DNA of 64,000 bases from VAZQ01 sp963702695 (GCA_963702695.1 CAVPDS010000012.1:1-64000); one strand, 5' to 3'. Counted from the stretch's first letter, positions 45,115-54,346 are shown. The notes: a model not told the origin generated them from the sequence alone. A program made the numbers and translations.

Positions 45115-46108
45115 CTAGGGGTCTCGCGGCGCGGCCGCGCGCTGGAGCCGGTCGTTGATGGCTTCGCCGAGACCGTCATGCGGCACCGGCATGACGGCAA
45201 TGGCGGCTGCCCCCGCGGCATCGAGGGCCCGAAGATGCGAGAAGAGGTTGGCGGCAGCTTCGAGGAGGTCGCCGCGCGGCGACAGGTTGAGGCATGCGGC
45301 GGTGGCGCCTTCCGGCAGCCAAGGTCCGAACGCCAGCAGCGCCTCGTCAGGGCGGACACTTTGCGCGTCGAGCCGCAGCCGCGCGCGCGGCGCATAATGC
45401 GAGGCCAGCAGCCCGGGCGCCAGCGGCGCCGCGAACTCATGGCCGGGGGCAGACCCTGCGGACGCATCCGCCAGCGGATGTCCAAGCACGCGCTCGATGT
45501 CCGTGCGGGGCAGACCGCCCGGCCGCAGCAATAGCGGTACGCCGAGGCAGGCGAGGATCGTCGAACTCGACACCGAGCGGTGTGGCCCCACCATCGATGA
45601 CGAGGTCGACGTGGCCGGAAAGATCGGCCATCACGTGCTGTGCGGTCGTGGGAGACACATGCCCGGAGCGGTTGGCCGACGGCGCGACCACCGGCTTGCC
45701 GAATGCCGTGAGAATGGCGTGCGCGGTAGGATGATCGGGTACCCGCACGCCGATCGTGTCGAGGCCCGCAGTGGCGAGCTCGGCGACCGGGCACCCCGCT
45801 GCTTTCGGTACCACCAGCGTCAGCGGGCCGGGCCAGAATTTTTCCGCCAGCAGCCTGGCCGTCCGATCGAAACGCCCCAGCCGCTGCGCCGCTGCGATGT
45901 CAGGTGCGTGCGCAATCAGCGGATTGAAGGATGGGCGTCCCTTGGCCTCGTAGAGGCGAGCGACGGCGACGCCGTTGCTCGCATCGGCGCCGAGCCCGTA
46001 AACGGTCTCGGTCGGAAAGGCGACGAGGCCGCCCTGCGCCAGGACTTGCGCGGCCGCGGCCACTGCTTCGGGGCCGGCCGGGACCAAGCGCGTATCGACC
46101 GTCATCAT
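45115..46108 (-). pseudogene. L-threonylcarbamoyladenylate synthase (Sua5-type), frameshifted by one extra base
   Basis: A two-domain Sua5/YrdC protein of about 330 residues once one base is removed. The YrdC domain (FPTETVYGLGADASN, then KGRPSFNPLIAH) is in the first frame down to GATPLGVE. The expected GVESTIL motif is broken: DNA reads GAG TTC GAC instead of GAG TCG AC, and the rest (STILACLGVPLLLRPG, then the Sua5 C-terminal domain) is in the +1 frame. The extra base is one of the two at 45564-45565. The enzyme makes the t6A precursor for tRNA and is usually essential, so a sequence error is likely. Confidence 0.85.
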
Positions 46109-46166
46109 TCCATCCGCCCGCATCGACGCAGCTTTAGCGCGGATGGAACGCGCGTGAAATCCAGCT

Positions 46167-47540
46167 TTAGCGTGCCGAGGCGCGAGCGGGGTGTGCGACG
46201 CGCCAGATCGTGCCGTTGCCGTCCTCGGAGAAGACGAGCGACCCGTCCTTGAGCTGCGCGACGCCGACTGGGCGGCCCCAGACCGACGAATCATCGATCA
46301 CGAAGCCGGTCACGAAGTCTTCGTACTCGCCCGTCGGCACGCCGTCCTTGAGGATGCCGCGGACGATCTTGTAACCGGTGCGAGCCGAGCGATTCCAGGA
46401 GCCATGCTCGGCCGCGAATGCGCTGCCCTTGTACTCGGCCGGGAACTGGTCGCCGGTGTAGAACATCATCCCGAGCGACGCCGAATGTGGCTGCAGCAGG
46501 ATATCCGGTACCGTAACCTTGTCCTTGAGATCGGGCCGAGCGCCCTTGTGGCGGGGGTCTTCGTGGCCGCCGATGTAGTACCAGGGCCAGCCGTAGAACG
46601 CACCCTCGCGCACGCGGGTCATATAATCCGGCACCAGATCGTCGCCGAGCGCGTCGCGCTCATTGGTCGAGCACCAGAGGTCGCCGGTGGTCGGATTCAC
46701 CGCCAGCCCGACGCAGTTGCGGATGCCGGTGGCGTAGACCTTCTCGTTCTTGCCTTGCGGGTCGAACACCAGCACGTTGGCGCGATTGGTCTCGCTGCCC
46801 CATGCTGCCCCGAGCGGCTTCTCCTGCTCCCATTTGCGGAGCGCTGCGGCGTCGAGTCTCCCCATGTCTTCGCCGACATTGGAGCCGGAGCCAACCGACA
46901 CGTACATCTTGCCGCCGTCCTTGGAGAACGCGATATCACGGGTCCAGTGGCTGCCGCCGGACGGCAGCTTCGCCACCACCTCGGGCCGGCCGTTCGCCTT
47001 CAGGTCGCCCGGGTGGTAGGCGAAGCGGACAACCGAATCGGTGTTCGCGACATATACCCAGGTCGGATTGTCGGCCGGATAGAACGCGATCCCGAACGGA
47101 CGGTCGAGGCCGGACGCGAAGATCTCGTTCTTGTCGGCGGCGGTCGCCGCTTCGTTGGGTCGCAGGACGCGGATGCGGCCGGCGCCGCTCTCGGCGACGA
47201 AAATGTCGCCGTTGGGCGCCACCCGCATCAGCCGGGGTTGAGCGAGCCCGCTGGCGAATTGCTTGATCTCGAACCCAGGCGGAACCTTGAGCTGCGCGTC
47301 CCGCGGTTTGGCCGCTACACGAACCTGGTTGCGCGAGGAAGGCGTTGCGTTGGCTGCAGGCAGCGCATCCGCGGTGATATGACGCCGCTTCCCCGGGGCG
47401 TCATCGCGCCACGATCCGAAGGCCGCCTTGCCGGTCAGCGTCGGCGACGGCGCCGGGGGTTGGCCAGCGTCCTGCGCGCGGCCGGCGGCTGCAAACCCGG
47501 TCAGGGCAATCGCCCCGACGAGAATCGCTCTCGTGAACAT
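46167..47540 (-). CDS. PQQ-type sorbosone dehydrogenase-like beta-propeller protein
   Basis: A 457-residue secreted protein with a signal peptide (cleavage near GRAQD) and a six-bladed propeller of the glucose/sorbosone dehydrogenase family: PRLMRVAPNGDIFVAESGAGRI, SHWTRDIAFSKDGGKMYVSVGSGSNV, RNCVGLAVNPTTGDLW, and AAEHGSWNRS. It would oxidise a sugar or aldehyde in the periplasm with PQQ. No PQQ genes are in the window. Confidence 0.88.
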   Translation of the reverse strand: MFTRAILVGAIALTGFAAAGRAQDAGQPPAPSPTLTGKAAFGSWRDDAPGKRRHITADALPAANATPSSRNQVRVAAKPRDAQLKVPPGFEIKQFASGLAQPRLMRVAPNGDIFVAESGAGRIRVLRPNEAATAADKNEIFASGLDRPFGIAFYPADNPTWVYVANTDSVVRFAYHPGDLKANGRPEVVAKLPSGGSHWTRDIAFSKDGGKMYVSVGSGSNVGEDMGRLDAAALRKWEQEKPLGAAWGSETNRANVLVFDPQGKNEKVYATGIRNCVGLAVNPTTGDLWCSTNERDALGDDLVPDYMTRVREGAFYGWPWYYIGGHEDPRHKGARPDLKDKVTVPDILLQPHSASLGMMFYTGDQFPAEYKGSAFAAEHGSWNRSARTGYKIVRGILKDGVPTGEYEDFVTGFVIDDSSVWGRPVGVAQLKDGSLVFSEDGNGTIWRVAHPARASAR

Positions 47541-47725
47541 GTCTTCGATCTCCTAGCCGATCCCCGAGATGAATTTTACATCGCCCCAATCGTTCCTCGG
47601 GGTCACAAAGACGTGGCTGAACCGGGAACGGGCGCGTTGAGAAAGCCGCGGGGGCCCCGTAACGCCGCCCCGATTCCGCTCGCGCTTGCAGTGCGAAAGC
47701 CTGCTGGCTATATAGCCCGCGCAGT

Positions 47726-47802
47726 CGGAGTGTGGCTCAGCCTGGTAGAGCACCTCGTTCGGGACGAGGGGGTCGCAGGTTCAAATCCTGCCACTCCGAC
47801 CA
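47726..47802 (+). tRNA. tRNA-Pro (anticodon CGG)
   Basis: A 77-base tRNA with a 7-bp acceptor stem CGGAGTG/CACTCCG, an encoded CCA end, a normal D arm, the anticodon stem CCTCG/CGAGG with loop TTCGGGA (anticodon CGG) and a T arm with TTCAAATC. It reads CCG proline codons. Confidence 0.95.
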
Positions 47803-47806
47803 AGCC

Positions 47807-47828
47807 AGCCCCCTCGCGGGGCTGATTT
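47807..47828 (+). terminator. Terminator-like hairpin after tRNA-Pro
   Basis: A 6-bp stem AGCCCC/GGGGCT (47807-47823) with the loop CTCGC, followed by GATTT. The T-run is short, so the terminator is weak. Confidence 0.45.
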
Positions 47829-47976
47829 CCGGCAATTGTCTGCAAGGCCTCATGTCTCGAGGCGGCGCAAGTGCAAATGACGGCCCATGCCGCAAGGACA
47901 AGCGCGCGAATAGTGCGAGCGGTGCTGCCTGGACGCGGGAATGCTGGCGCGCGGGTTGCGCGCAAGGGGCGGCGCC

Positions 47977-48252
47977 ATGACCACGCACGATCGCATCACG
48001 GAAAAGTTGACCAAGGCTTTCGCTCCCGCGCGTCTCGACGTGATCGATGAATCGCACCAGCACGCGGGGCATGCCGGACACCGGCCGGAAGGCGAGACCC
48101 ACTTCAGAGTGAATATCGTGTCGGAGGCCTTTCGCGGCAAAGGCCGCGTCCAGCGCCACCGCATGGTGAACGAGACGCTTGCGAGCGAACTCAAGGGCGG
48201 CGTCCATGCGCTTGCAATCCATGCGAGCGCGCCGGGAGAAGAAAAGGCCTAG
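47977..48252 (+). CDS. BolA family protein
   Basis: A 91-residue BolA-fold protein with the family pattern ITEKLTKAF, HAGHAGHRPEGETHFRV and the helix-turn segment RGKGRVQRHRMVNETLASEL. BolA proteins bind [2Fe-2S] clusters together with monothiol glutaredoxins and influence iron and envelope regulation. AAGGGG precedes the ATG by about 7 bases. The last 63 bp of the gene are duplicated at 48624-48686. Confidence 0.9.
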   Translation: MTTHDRITEKLTKAFAPARLDVIDESHQHAGHAGHRPEGETHFRVNIVSEAFRGKGRVQRHRMVNETLASELKGGVHALAIHASAPGEEKA

Positions 48253-48301
48253 TCGGCTGCTTCAGCCAAAGTGAAAGGATGCATTCCGGTTGACCGGTCT
48301 C

Positions 48302-48411
48302 CGTCGTCCCTGCGAAAGCAGGGACCCATACGCCGTGCCCTCGCGAATTTGCGCCGGTGGTGCGAATCTCCACTTCGGAGGGTATGGGTCCCCGCTTTCG
48401 CGGGGACGACG
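48302..48411. repeat. Inverted pair of 30-bp palindromic repeats
   Basis: The arm at 48302-48331 (begins CGTCGTCCCTGCGAAAGCAG) is an inverted near-copy of the arm at 48382-48411 (ends CGCGGGGACGACG). Each arm also contains its own small hairpin (TCCCTGC GAAA GCAGGGA, and CCCCGC TTTC GCGGGG). This is a recognised type of Rhizobiales intergenic repeat. Confidence 0.75.
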
Positions 48412-48506
48412 CAAGAGATGGCCCGCCGGTGCTTTGCGAGTCAGCTTTGATTGAAAGTCGGTACTGGGAATTAATTGCGGTGAACCGCGCCGGCGACCGA
48501 GCGACC

Positions 48507-48604
48507 GTAGCCCGCATGAGCGCAGCGATATGCGGGTTGCCAAAACAAGGCTCAGACTTCAAAACAGGTTCAACCCCGGATATCGCTTCGCTCATCCGGG
48601 CTAC
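48507..48604. repeat. Inverted pair of GTAGCCCG repeats
   Basis: The arm 48507-48536 (GTAGCCCGCATGAGCGCAGC...) is inverted at 48575-48604 (...TTCGCTCATCCGGGCTAC) with few mismatches. Same family as the hyuA-hyuB repeat at 2451-2542. Confidence 0.75.
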
Positions 48605-48623
48605 AGTCGATCCGGGCTACTTG

Positions 48624-48686
48624 CTCAAGGGCGGCGTCCATGCGCGCGCGACCATGCGAGACGAGCCGGGAGAAGAAAAGGCCTAG
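48624..48686 (+). pseudogene. Duplicated 3' end of bolA
   Basis: These 63 bases repeat the last 63 bases of bolA (48190-48252): both begin CTCAAGGGCGGCGTCCATGCGC and both end GGGAGAAGAAAAGGCCTAG, with a diverged middle. Translated, it keeps LKGGVHA and PGEEKA and then the stop. It has no start or upstream bolA sequence. The copies flank about 370 bp of palindromic repeats, so a repeat-mediated duplication is likely. Confidence 0.75.
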
Positions 48687-48772
48687 GGCGAAATCGTAAT
48701 CCCGATTTCACCCCAAGCTTTTCACGCTGCATGATCTGCTCTGAAAAATCTGCAGCTTTTCGGCATCATGCG

Positions 48773-50065
48773 CTAACCAGCCTTCGCCATCGGAGTCTTG
48801 CGCACGAGCGGCGTGATTCGCAGCGCCGTGATGCGGTTCCTTTCGCGCCGGAGCACCCGGAAGCGGAAGTCGTGGAAAGTGAAACTCTGCCCCGGCTCAG
48901 GAATCAGGCGCGCCTCGTGAATGACGAGGCCGGCGACAGTGGTCGCCTCGTCGTCAGGCAGGTCCCAGTCCATCGCCCGGTTGATGTCGCGGATCGGGAC
49001 GCCGCCATCAACATTGACCGAGCCGTCCGGCTGCGGCCGCAAGCCGGCCACCGCGACATCATGCTCGTCGGTAATGTCGCCGACGATCTCCTCCAGGATA
49101 TCCTCGAGCGTGACGAGGCCTTCGACCTCGCCGTATTCGTCGACCACGAGGGCGAATGGCGTCTTGCGTCGGCGGAAAGCCTTGAGCTGATCCGAGAGCG
49201 GGCGAATGTCGGGCACGAACCAGGGCGGGCGCGCGATGGCCTTCACGTCAACCTTGGTGAAATCGTCGCCAGCCGCCTTGAGCGCACGCAAAAGGTCCTT
49301 GGCGTGCAAAACGCCGATGATGTTCTCCGGCTTGCCGCTCCAGAGCGGGACCCGCGTCACGCCGGCTTCCAGCGCAGCCTGGATCACCACCTCGGGCGGG
49401 TCGTCGGCACATACCGTGATCATTTCGGTCCGATGGATCATCACGTCGGAAACTTCGAGGTCGCGAAGATCGAGCAGCCCGCTGAACATGTCGCGCGTTT
49501 GCTTCTCAACTCCGCCCTCGCGGTGCAGCAGGTCGACCGCGCCACGCAGTTCCTCATGCGGAGGAAGGATCGACTGGTCCTCGCCGACGGTCATCCCGAA
49601 GCGGCGCAAGATCCATCTGACCAGCGCCTCGATCGCGACCAGCACCGGCCCGAGGACCCGCACCGTCCAGGAAACCGGGCGAGCGACCGCCAGCGCAATG
49701 CGGTCAGGCGAGTTGAAGGCCGCGGTCTTCGGAAGCACTTCGGCGAACACCACCACGACGATCGTCATGACGATCGTCGCATAGACCACGCCGACATCGC
49801 CGAACCATTGGAGGAATATGCCGGTTGCGAGCGAAGATGCGGCAATGTTCACGGCATTGTTGCCGAGCAGCAGCGCGCCGATCAGGCGTTCGCGGGCGTC
49901 GAGCAGGTGGTTGACGATGCGGGCCTCGAGGCTGCCCTGCTTTTCCAGCCGATAGAGACTCGCGCGCGAAGATGCGGTGAGCGCTGTTTCGCTGGCCGCG
50001 AAGAACGCGGACAGCAGCAGGCAGACGATAACGATCGCAAGGGTCAGCCAGTCGTAGGCGCTCAT
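48773..50065 (-). CDS. HlyC/CorC (CNNM) family membrane protein
   Basis: A 430-residue protein: DUF21/CNNM transmembrane domain with ASETALTASSRASLYRLE (about 26-43) and FAEVLPKTAAF, two CBS domains (HRTEMITV... and VDEYGEVEGLVTLEDILEEIVGDI) and a CorC_HlyC C-terminal domain. Members act in magnesium/cobalt efflux or homeostasis. It overlaps aroB by 4 bp (ATGA) and follows it in the aroK-aroB operon. Confidence 0.92.
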   Translation of the reverse strand: MSAYDWLTLAIVIVCLLLSAFFAASETALTASSRASLYRLEKQGSLEARIVNHLLDARERLIGALLLGNNAVNIAASSLATGIFLQWFGDVGVVYATIVMTIVVVVFAEVLPKTAAFNSPDRIALAVARPVSWTVRVLGPVLVAIEALVRWILRRFGMTVGEDQSILPPHEELRGAVDLLHREGGVEKQTRDMFSGLLDLRDLEVSDVMIHRTEMITVCADDPPEVVIQAALEAGVTRVPLWSGKPENIIGVLHAKDLLRALKAAGDDFTKVDVKAIARPPWFVPDIRPLSDQLKAFRRRKTPFALVVDEYGEVEGLVTLEDILEEIVGDITDEHDVAVAGLRPQPDGSVNVDGGVPIRDINRAMDWDLPDDEATTVAGLVIHEARLIPEPGQSFTFHDFRFRVLRRERNRITALRITPLVRKTPMAKAG

Positions 50066-51195
50066 CGTTCTCCGAGTTTCTCGACCAGAAAGGCGCGGAC
50101 CTCGGCGGCATCCACGTCGGATGCGATGAAAGCCGCACCGATGCCGCGCGCGAGAATGAACGTCAACTTGCCGCGCTTCACTTTCTTATCCTGGGCGATC
50201 AGTTCCATGAGGCGATCAACGTCCGGCAAGCCGCCGGCCACCTGAGAAAGATGGGTCGGCAACCCGACCGCGGCAAGATGGCGCTCGACCCGCTCCGCGT
50301 CCGCGTCCGGCAGCAGGCCGCGGCGGGCGGAGAAATCGAAGGCCATCACCATGCCGAGCGAGATCGCTTCGCCGTGCAGGAGCCGGTCGGAAAAGCCCGC
50401 CGCCGCTTCGAACGCGTGGCCGAAAGTATGGCCCAGATTGAGCAGCGCGCGTTCCCCGGTCTCGCGCTCGTCGCGGCCGACGATACCGGCTTTCATCCGG
50501 CAGCTCACGGCAATGGCGTGCTCGCGCGCGGCGCCGCCAGCGAACAGATCGCGCCAGTTCGATTCGAGCCACGCGAAGAACGCGCTGTCGCCGAGCAGCC
50601 CGTATTTGGCGACTTCGGCATAGCCGGCGCGGAACTCGCGGATTGAAAGCGTATCGAGCAGCGCGGTGTCCGCCACCACGAGGATCGGCTGGTGGAACGC
50701 ACCGACGAGATTTTTGCCGTGCCGCGAATCGATCGCCGTCTTGCCGCCGACCGAGGAGTCGACCTGCGCGAGCAAGGTCGTCGGCACCTGGACGTAATCG
50801 AGCCCGCGGCGCACGACGGCCGCGGCAAACCCGGCAAGATCGCCGATCACGCCGCCGCCGAGCGCGACAACCAGATCGCCGCGCTCGATCCGCGCATCGA
50901 TCAACGCCTCGCACACCTGTTCGAACACCGGAAAGCTCTTCGACAATTCACCCGGAGCGACCACCGTGCTCGTGCTCGCCAGTCCAGCATTCTCGAGCGC
51001 GGCGGCGGCGGCGGGTAAATGCAAGTTGGCCACGTTGGCGTCGCTGACCACCGCCGCCCGTGCACCCGGCCGCAGCGCCGCGATCCGGGCGCCGAGCGAT
51101 GGCAGCAGGCCACGCCCGATCACGATCTGGTAACTGCGCGCACCCAGGGCGACGTCAACGACGATCGGCTCCCCGGCACGCAATTGCACCGTCAT
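50062..51195 (-). CDS. aroB: 3-dehydroquinate synthase
   Basis: A 377-residue AroB: second step of the shikimate pathway, turning DAHP into 3-dehydroquinate with NAD+ and a divalent metal. Motifs: ALGGGVIGDLAGFAAA (about 113-128), DSSVGGKTAIDSRHGKNLVGAFHQP and the metal-ligand NLGHTFGHAFEA. It overlaps aroK by 4 bp upstream and CorC by 4 bp downstream. Confidence 0.96.
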   Translation of the reverse strand: MTVQLRAGEPIVVDVALGARSYQIVIGRGLLPSLGARIAALRPGARAAVVSDANVANLHLPAAAAALENAGLASTSTVVAPGELSKSFPVFEQVCEALIDARIERGDLVVALGGGVIGDLAGFAAAVVRRGLDYVQVPTTLLAQVDSSVGGKTAIDSRHGKNLVGAFHQPILVVADTALLDTLSIREFRAGYAEVAKYGLLGDSAFFAWLESNWRDLFAGGAAREHAIAVSCRMKAGIVGRDERETGERALLNLGHTFGHAFEAAAGFSDRLLHGEAISLGMVMAFDFSARRGLLPDADAERVERHLAAVGLPTHLSQVAGGLPDVDRLMELIAQDKKVKRGKLTFILARGIGAAFIASDVDAAEVRAFLVEKLGER

Positions 51196-51827
51196 GACAC
51201 GCGCTCCCCTTCGGCTGATGCCGCGGGCGGCGTGCCGCGCAAGCCCAAATGCCCGGCGAGCGCCGACACGATCTCGTCGACGATCCGCTCGTGCGGCACC
51301 TCACGCGAATGCACGGTGAGGTCGGCTTCGGCGTAGACCGGATAGCGCGCGACCATGAGCTCGCGCAGGGTCGTTCCGGGATCGTCGGTTTTAAGCAGCG
51401 GCCGATCGTGCCGGCGCTTGATCCGCCGCATCAGCACCTCGAACTCAGCTCTCAGCCACACTGAAACGGCCTTCGCCGCGATCAGTGCGCGGGTGTCCGG
51501 GTTCATGAACGCGCCGCCGCCGGTCGCAAGCACCTTTGCTCCGCCATCCAGCAGCCGGGCGATCACGCGGGCCTCGCCGGCGCGGAATTCGGCTTCGCCG
51601 CGGGTTGCGAAAATGTCCGGGATCGTCATGCCGGCGGCCTTCTCGATTTCGGTATCCGCGTCGACGAAAGGAATATCAAGCCGCGCCGCCAGTCGCCGTC
51701 CGATCGAGGATTTGCCCGCGCCCATCATGCCGACAAGCACGACCACGCGCGGCCCGAGCGCCGGCGCGATGGCAGTCTCGTCCATCGCGGGTTCCACGAG
51801 CGTGTGCGGCGTCCGATCGGACATCAT
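51192..51827 (-). CDS. aroK: Shikimate kinase
   Basis: About 211 residues with Walker A GMMGAGKSSIGRRLA (about 33-47), shikimate-binding FVDADTEIE and ATGGGAFMNPDTRALI, and the lid segment RPLLKTDDP. It phosphorylates shikimate. ATG at 51827 is preferred; another start at 51785 would remove 14 residues ahead of the domain. First gene of the aroK-aroB-corC operon. Confidence 0.93.
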   Translation of the reverse strand: MMSDRTPHTLVEPAMDETAIAPALGPRVVVLVGMMGAGKSSIGRRLAARLDIPFVDADTEIEKAAGMTIPDIFATRGEAEFRAGEARVIARLLDGGAKVLATGGGAFMNPDTRALIAAKAVSVWLRAEFEVLMRRIKRRHDRPLLKTDDPGTTLRELMVARYPVYAEADLTVHSREVPHERIVDEIVSALAGHLGLRGTPPAASAEGERVS

Positions 51828-51968
51828 CAATTTCCGCGCTGGATTTGGCGGCTGCATAGACCATTCAGCCCCTGGGATCGAGCCTCTTGTCGACGCAGGG
51901 GGATGGGTGTCGTACTTTTTCCATTCTTTCCCTGCCATGATTGCACGCGGCGGAAAACAGGTGTCACG

Positions 51969-52118
51969 ATGCCAAGCCTGCTTCGATTCCTGACCCTGGT
52001 GGGTGTGGTGGGCGGTCTGGCTTATGGCGGCATGTTCATGCTGGCCAACTGGTTCAACCCGAAGCCACGTGAGATCATCGTCTCGATACCACCCGACAAG
52101 TTTGTCAAACAGAAGTAA
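51969..52118 (+). CDS. Small conserved membrane protein upstream of xerD
   Basis: A 49-residue protein: one membrane helix (LLRFLTLVGVVGGLAYGGMF) and a short soluble tail ending SIPPDKFVKQK. It sits between the divergent aroK and xerD, 15 bp before xerD, a position held by similar peptides in Bradyrhizobium-type genomes. Function unknown. Confidence 0.7.
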   Translation: MPSLLRFLTLVGVVGGLAYGGMFMLANWFNPKPREIIVSIPPDKFVKQK

Positions 52119-52133
52119 CCCTGGCGGCGGCGC

Positions 52134-53102
52134 ATGGCCGGTCAGCGACCGTCCGATCAGACTCTGATCGATCTCTTCCTCGACATGCTCGCCGCTGAAC
52201 GCGGCGCGGGCGCCAATACGCTCGCGGCTTATCGGCACGATCTGCAGGATTTTTCGGACTATCTCGGTACGTCGCGCCGCACCATCGCGGCGGCCGCTAC
52301 CGCTGACGTGCGGTCCTATCTCGGCAGCCTGGCCGGGCGCGGCTTTGCTGCGACTTCGGTGGCGCGGCGGCTATCGGCGATCCGCCAGCTTTATCGGTTC
52401 CTCTATGCCGAGGGGCGACGCAGCGAGGACCCAGCCGCGATCGTCGAGGGCCCCAAGCGTGGACGCTCGCTTCCGAAGGTGCTCAGCGTGGCGGACGTCG
52501 ACCGGCTGCTCGCGGCGGCGCGCACTCGGGCCGAAGGCGCCGAGCAAGCCGCGCCGGAGCGCTTGCGAGCGGTTCGGCTGGTATGCCTGCTCGAAGTTCT
52601 GTACGCCACCGGTCTGCGGGTTTCCGAACTCGTGGCCCTGCCGGCCTCGGCGGCCGGGCGCAACGCCCGCATGCTGGTGGTGCGCGGCAAGGGCGGCAAG
52701 GAACGCCTGGTTCCGCTCAACGAATCGGCGAAACGCGCGATGACGGATTATCGCGCGCTCCTGGCGGAGGCGACGCGCGCGGCGAAGCCGGCGGGCGGCG
52801 CAACGGCCAACGCGAAATGGCTGTTCCCATCGTTCAGCGAGAGCGGCCACCTCACGCGCCAGCATTTCGCGCGCGACCTCAAGTCGCTCACCGCAGCCGT
52901 CGGGCTACGCGCCGACCAGGTCAGCCCGCACGTCTTGCGGCATGCCTTCGCGAGCCATCTCCTGCACAACGGCGCCGACCTGCGGATCGTGCAGACGCTG
53001 CTCGGACATGCCGACATTTCCACCACGCAGATCTACACGCATGTGCTGGAGGAGCGGCTCAAGAGCCTGGTGCGGGATCTGCATCCGTTGGGGGATGGGT
53101 AG
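52134..53102 (+). CDS. xerD: Site-specific tyrosine recombinase XerD
   Basis: A 322-residue tyrosine recombinase: N-terminal SAM-like core-binding domain (residues about 5-95) and catalytic domain with Arg in ATGLRVSELVAL, Lys in GKGGKERLVPL, HVLRHAFASHLL (H-x-x-R), GHADISTTQIYTHV (H and the nucleophilic Tyr). Its normal length and chromosomal position next to aroK match XerD, which resolves chromosome dimers at dif, and not a phage integrase. Confidence 0.93.
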   Translation: MAGQRPSDQTLIDLFLDMLAAERGAGANTLAAYRHDLQDFSDYLGTSRRTIAAAATADVRSYLGSLAGRGFAATSVARRLSAIRQLYRFLYAEGRRSEDPAAIVEGPKRGRSLPKVLSVADVDRLLAAARTRAEGAEQAAPERLRAVRLVCLLEVLYATGLRVSELVALPASAAGRNARMLVVRGKGGKERLVPLNESAKRAMTDYRALLAEATRAAKPAGGATANAKWLFPSFSESGHLTRQHFARDLKSLTAAVGLRADQVSPHVLRHAFASHLLHNGADLRIVQTLLGHADISTTQIYTHVLEERLKSLVRDLHPLGDG

Positions 53103-53428
53103 CGGCCTGCAACCATCCCGACGCAGACCTCGGCGGGAGCGGCCAAGCGATCCTTCTGTCGTGGCCGGATCATTGCGCCCGGCCGCTCGATCCCAGCATT
53201 ATTGAGAAACGAATTCAACTCCGTGATTTCGAACCATCAGTTGCGGACCGAGCGCTCGATTACATCCGCAATCTCACTCGAAAATCCAAGTCAGAGCCGT
53301 AGTTGCGGTGCTGAGGGCGAGGTGCCGGGGTTACGAAAGAGCTTCGCGATGCATGTCAGTACGGCCACCCTGGACTTGGCTTGGCTCGCACGCAATAACG
53401 TCCTGAAATCAGCGCGGAGGATGATCGC
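53103..53428. other. Intergenic region, no gene seen
   Basis: 326 bp between xerD and the crotonase gene. No convincing ORF, tRNA or repeat. The last 20 bases contain the GGAGG ribosome site of the following gene. Confidence 0.5.
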
Positions 53429-54265
53429 ATGGCCGACACGTGGCAAAAACTCAAGCAATGGCCGGAGCTCATTCTGGAGCGGCTCGACGATGCCGGCGTG
53501 GCGCGTATCACGCTCAACCGGCCGGACAAGCGGAACTGCTGGAATCGGGCGATGGCGCTCGCCTTCGTCGAAGCGCTCGAGCTCATCCGCCCTGACAAGG
53601 AGCTCAAGATCGTCATCACCAAGGGCGCCGGCCCGGTGTTTTCGTCGGGGCTCGATCTCTCCTTCCTGCGCGAAGTCTCGAATGGTCCGATGCTGGACTG
53701 GGACCGTCCCAACATCACGATCCAGATCGCCGAAATGGTACGGGCCTTCCCGCGCATCATGATCGCGCAGGTGCACGGCTATTGCCTCGGCGGCGCGCTC
53801 GGCATCATGAATTGCCATGACATCGTGTTTGCGGCCGAGGATGCGCAGCTCGGCATGCCGGAAGTGCTGCGCGGCAGCTTCGGGCAACTCGTCACCGCGA
53901 CGCTCCTCCACAGCGGACTGCCGGTGAAGAAGCTTTCGCTGATCGCGCTCGGCGGCAAGAACGTCACCGGCAAGGAAGCCGACGCCTTGGGCATCATCAG
54001 CCAGGCGGTACCGGCCGAAAATCTGGAAGAGCACACGCTCGCGTTTGCGCGCGATCTGGCCACCCGTCACCTGGCGCCGCTCGAACACCACAAGATAACG
54101 GTGCAGATGGGCCGCGATCTGTCGCTGTCGCAGGCGATCCAGCTCGACCAGTTGGTCGGCCAGCGGCTGCGGCGCGTCATGGACCCGCTCGGCGACGTCG
54201 AAGGCTATCTCAAGTCCCAGAAGGGCGGCGCCAACTTGAACTACAAGCGGCCTGACGTGGGATGA
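53429..54265 (+). CDS. Enoyl-CoA hydratase/isomerase (crotonase) family protein
   Basis: A 278-residue crotonase-fold protein with oxyanion-hole segments GPVFSSGLDLSFL and VHGYCLGGALGI. Of the two catalytic glutamates of enoyl-CoA hydratase, the one in GMPEVLRGSFG is present, but the first (GGGCELAM) is replaced by Gly in GGALGIMNCHD. It is therefore more likely an isomerase or another crotonase than a classical hydratase. GGAGG lies seven bases upstream. Confidence 0.85.
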   Translation: MADTWQKLKQWPELILERLDDAGVARITLNRPDKRNCWNRAMALAFVEALELIRPDKELKIVITKGAGPVFSSGLDLSFLREVSNGPMLDWDRPNITIQIAEMVRAFPRIMIAQVHGYCLGGALGIMNCHDIVFAAEDAQLGMPEVLRGSFGQLVTATLLHSGLPVKKLSLIALGGKNVTGKEADALGIISQAVPAENLEEHTLAFARDLATRHLAPLEHHKITVQMGRDLSLSQAIQLDQLVGQRLRRVMDPLGDVEGYLKSQKGGANLNYKRPDVG

Positions 54266-54278
54266 TCAGAAGTCAGTA

Positions 54279-54337
54279 ATCAGGTATCAGAAGAAGCCGC
54301 GATTCCTGTCGCCGATCCCTGTTTCCTGATAGCTGAT
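54279..54337. repeat. Inverted repeat just upstream of accA
   Basis: ATCAGGTATCAG at 54279-54290 and CTGATAGCTGAT at 54326-54337 form an 11-of-12 bp inverted repeat, with further CAG/CTG copies between and after. It ends 9 bp before the accA start, so it could mask the ribosome site or be a regulator target. Confidence 0.5.
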
Positions 54338-54346
54338 CCCTGACCC

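Noticed and set aside
47726..47823. tRNA-Pro as an integration site of a mobile element
   Set aside because: No integrase of phage type and no second copy of the tRNA 3' end were seen; xerD nearby is the housekeeping enzyme.
48302..48604. CRISPR array
   Set aside because: Repeats are inverted pairs with unequal spacing, not regular direct repeats with spacers.
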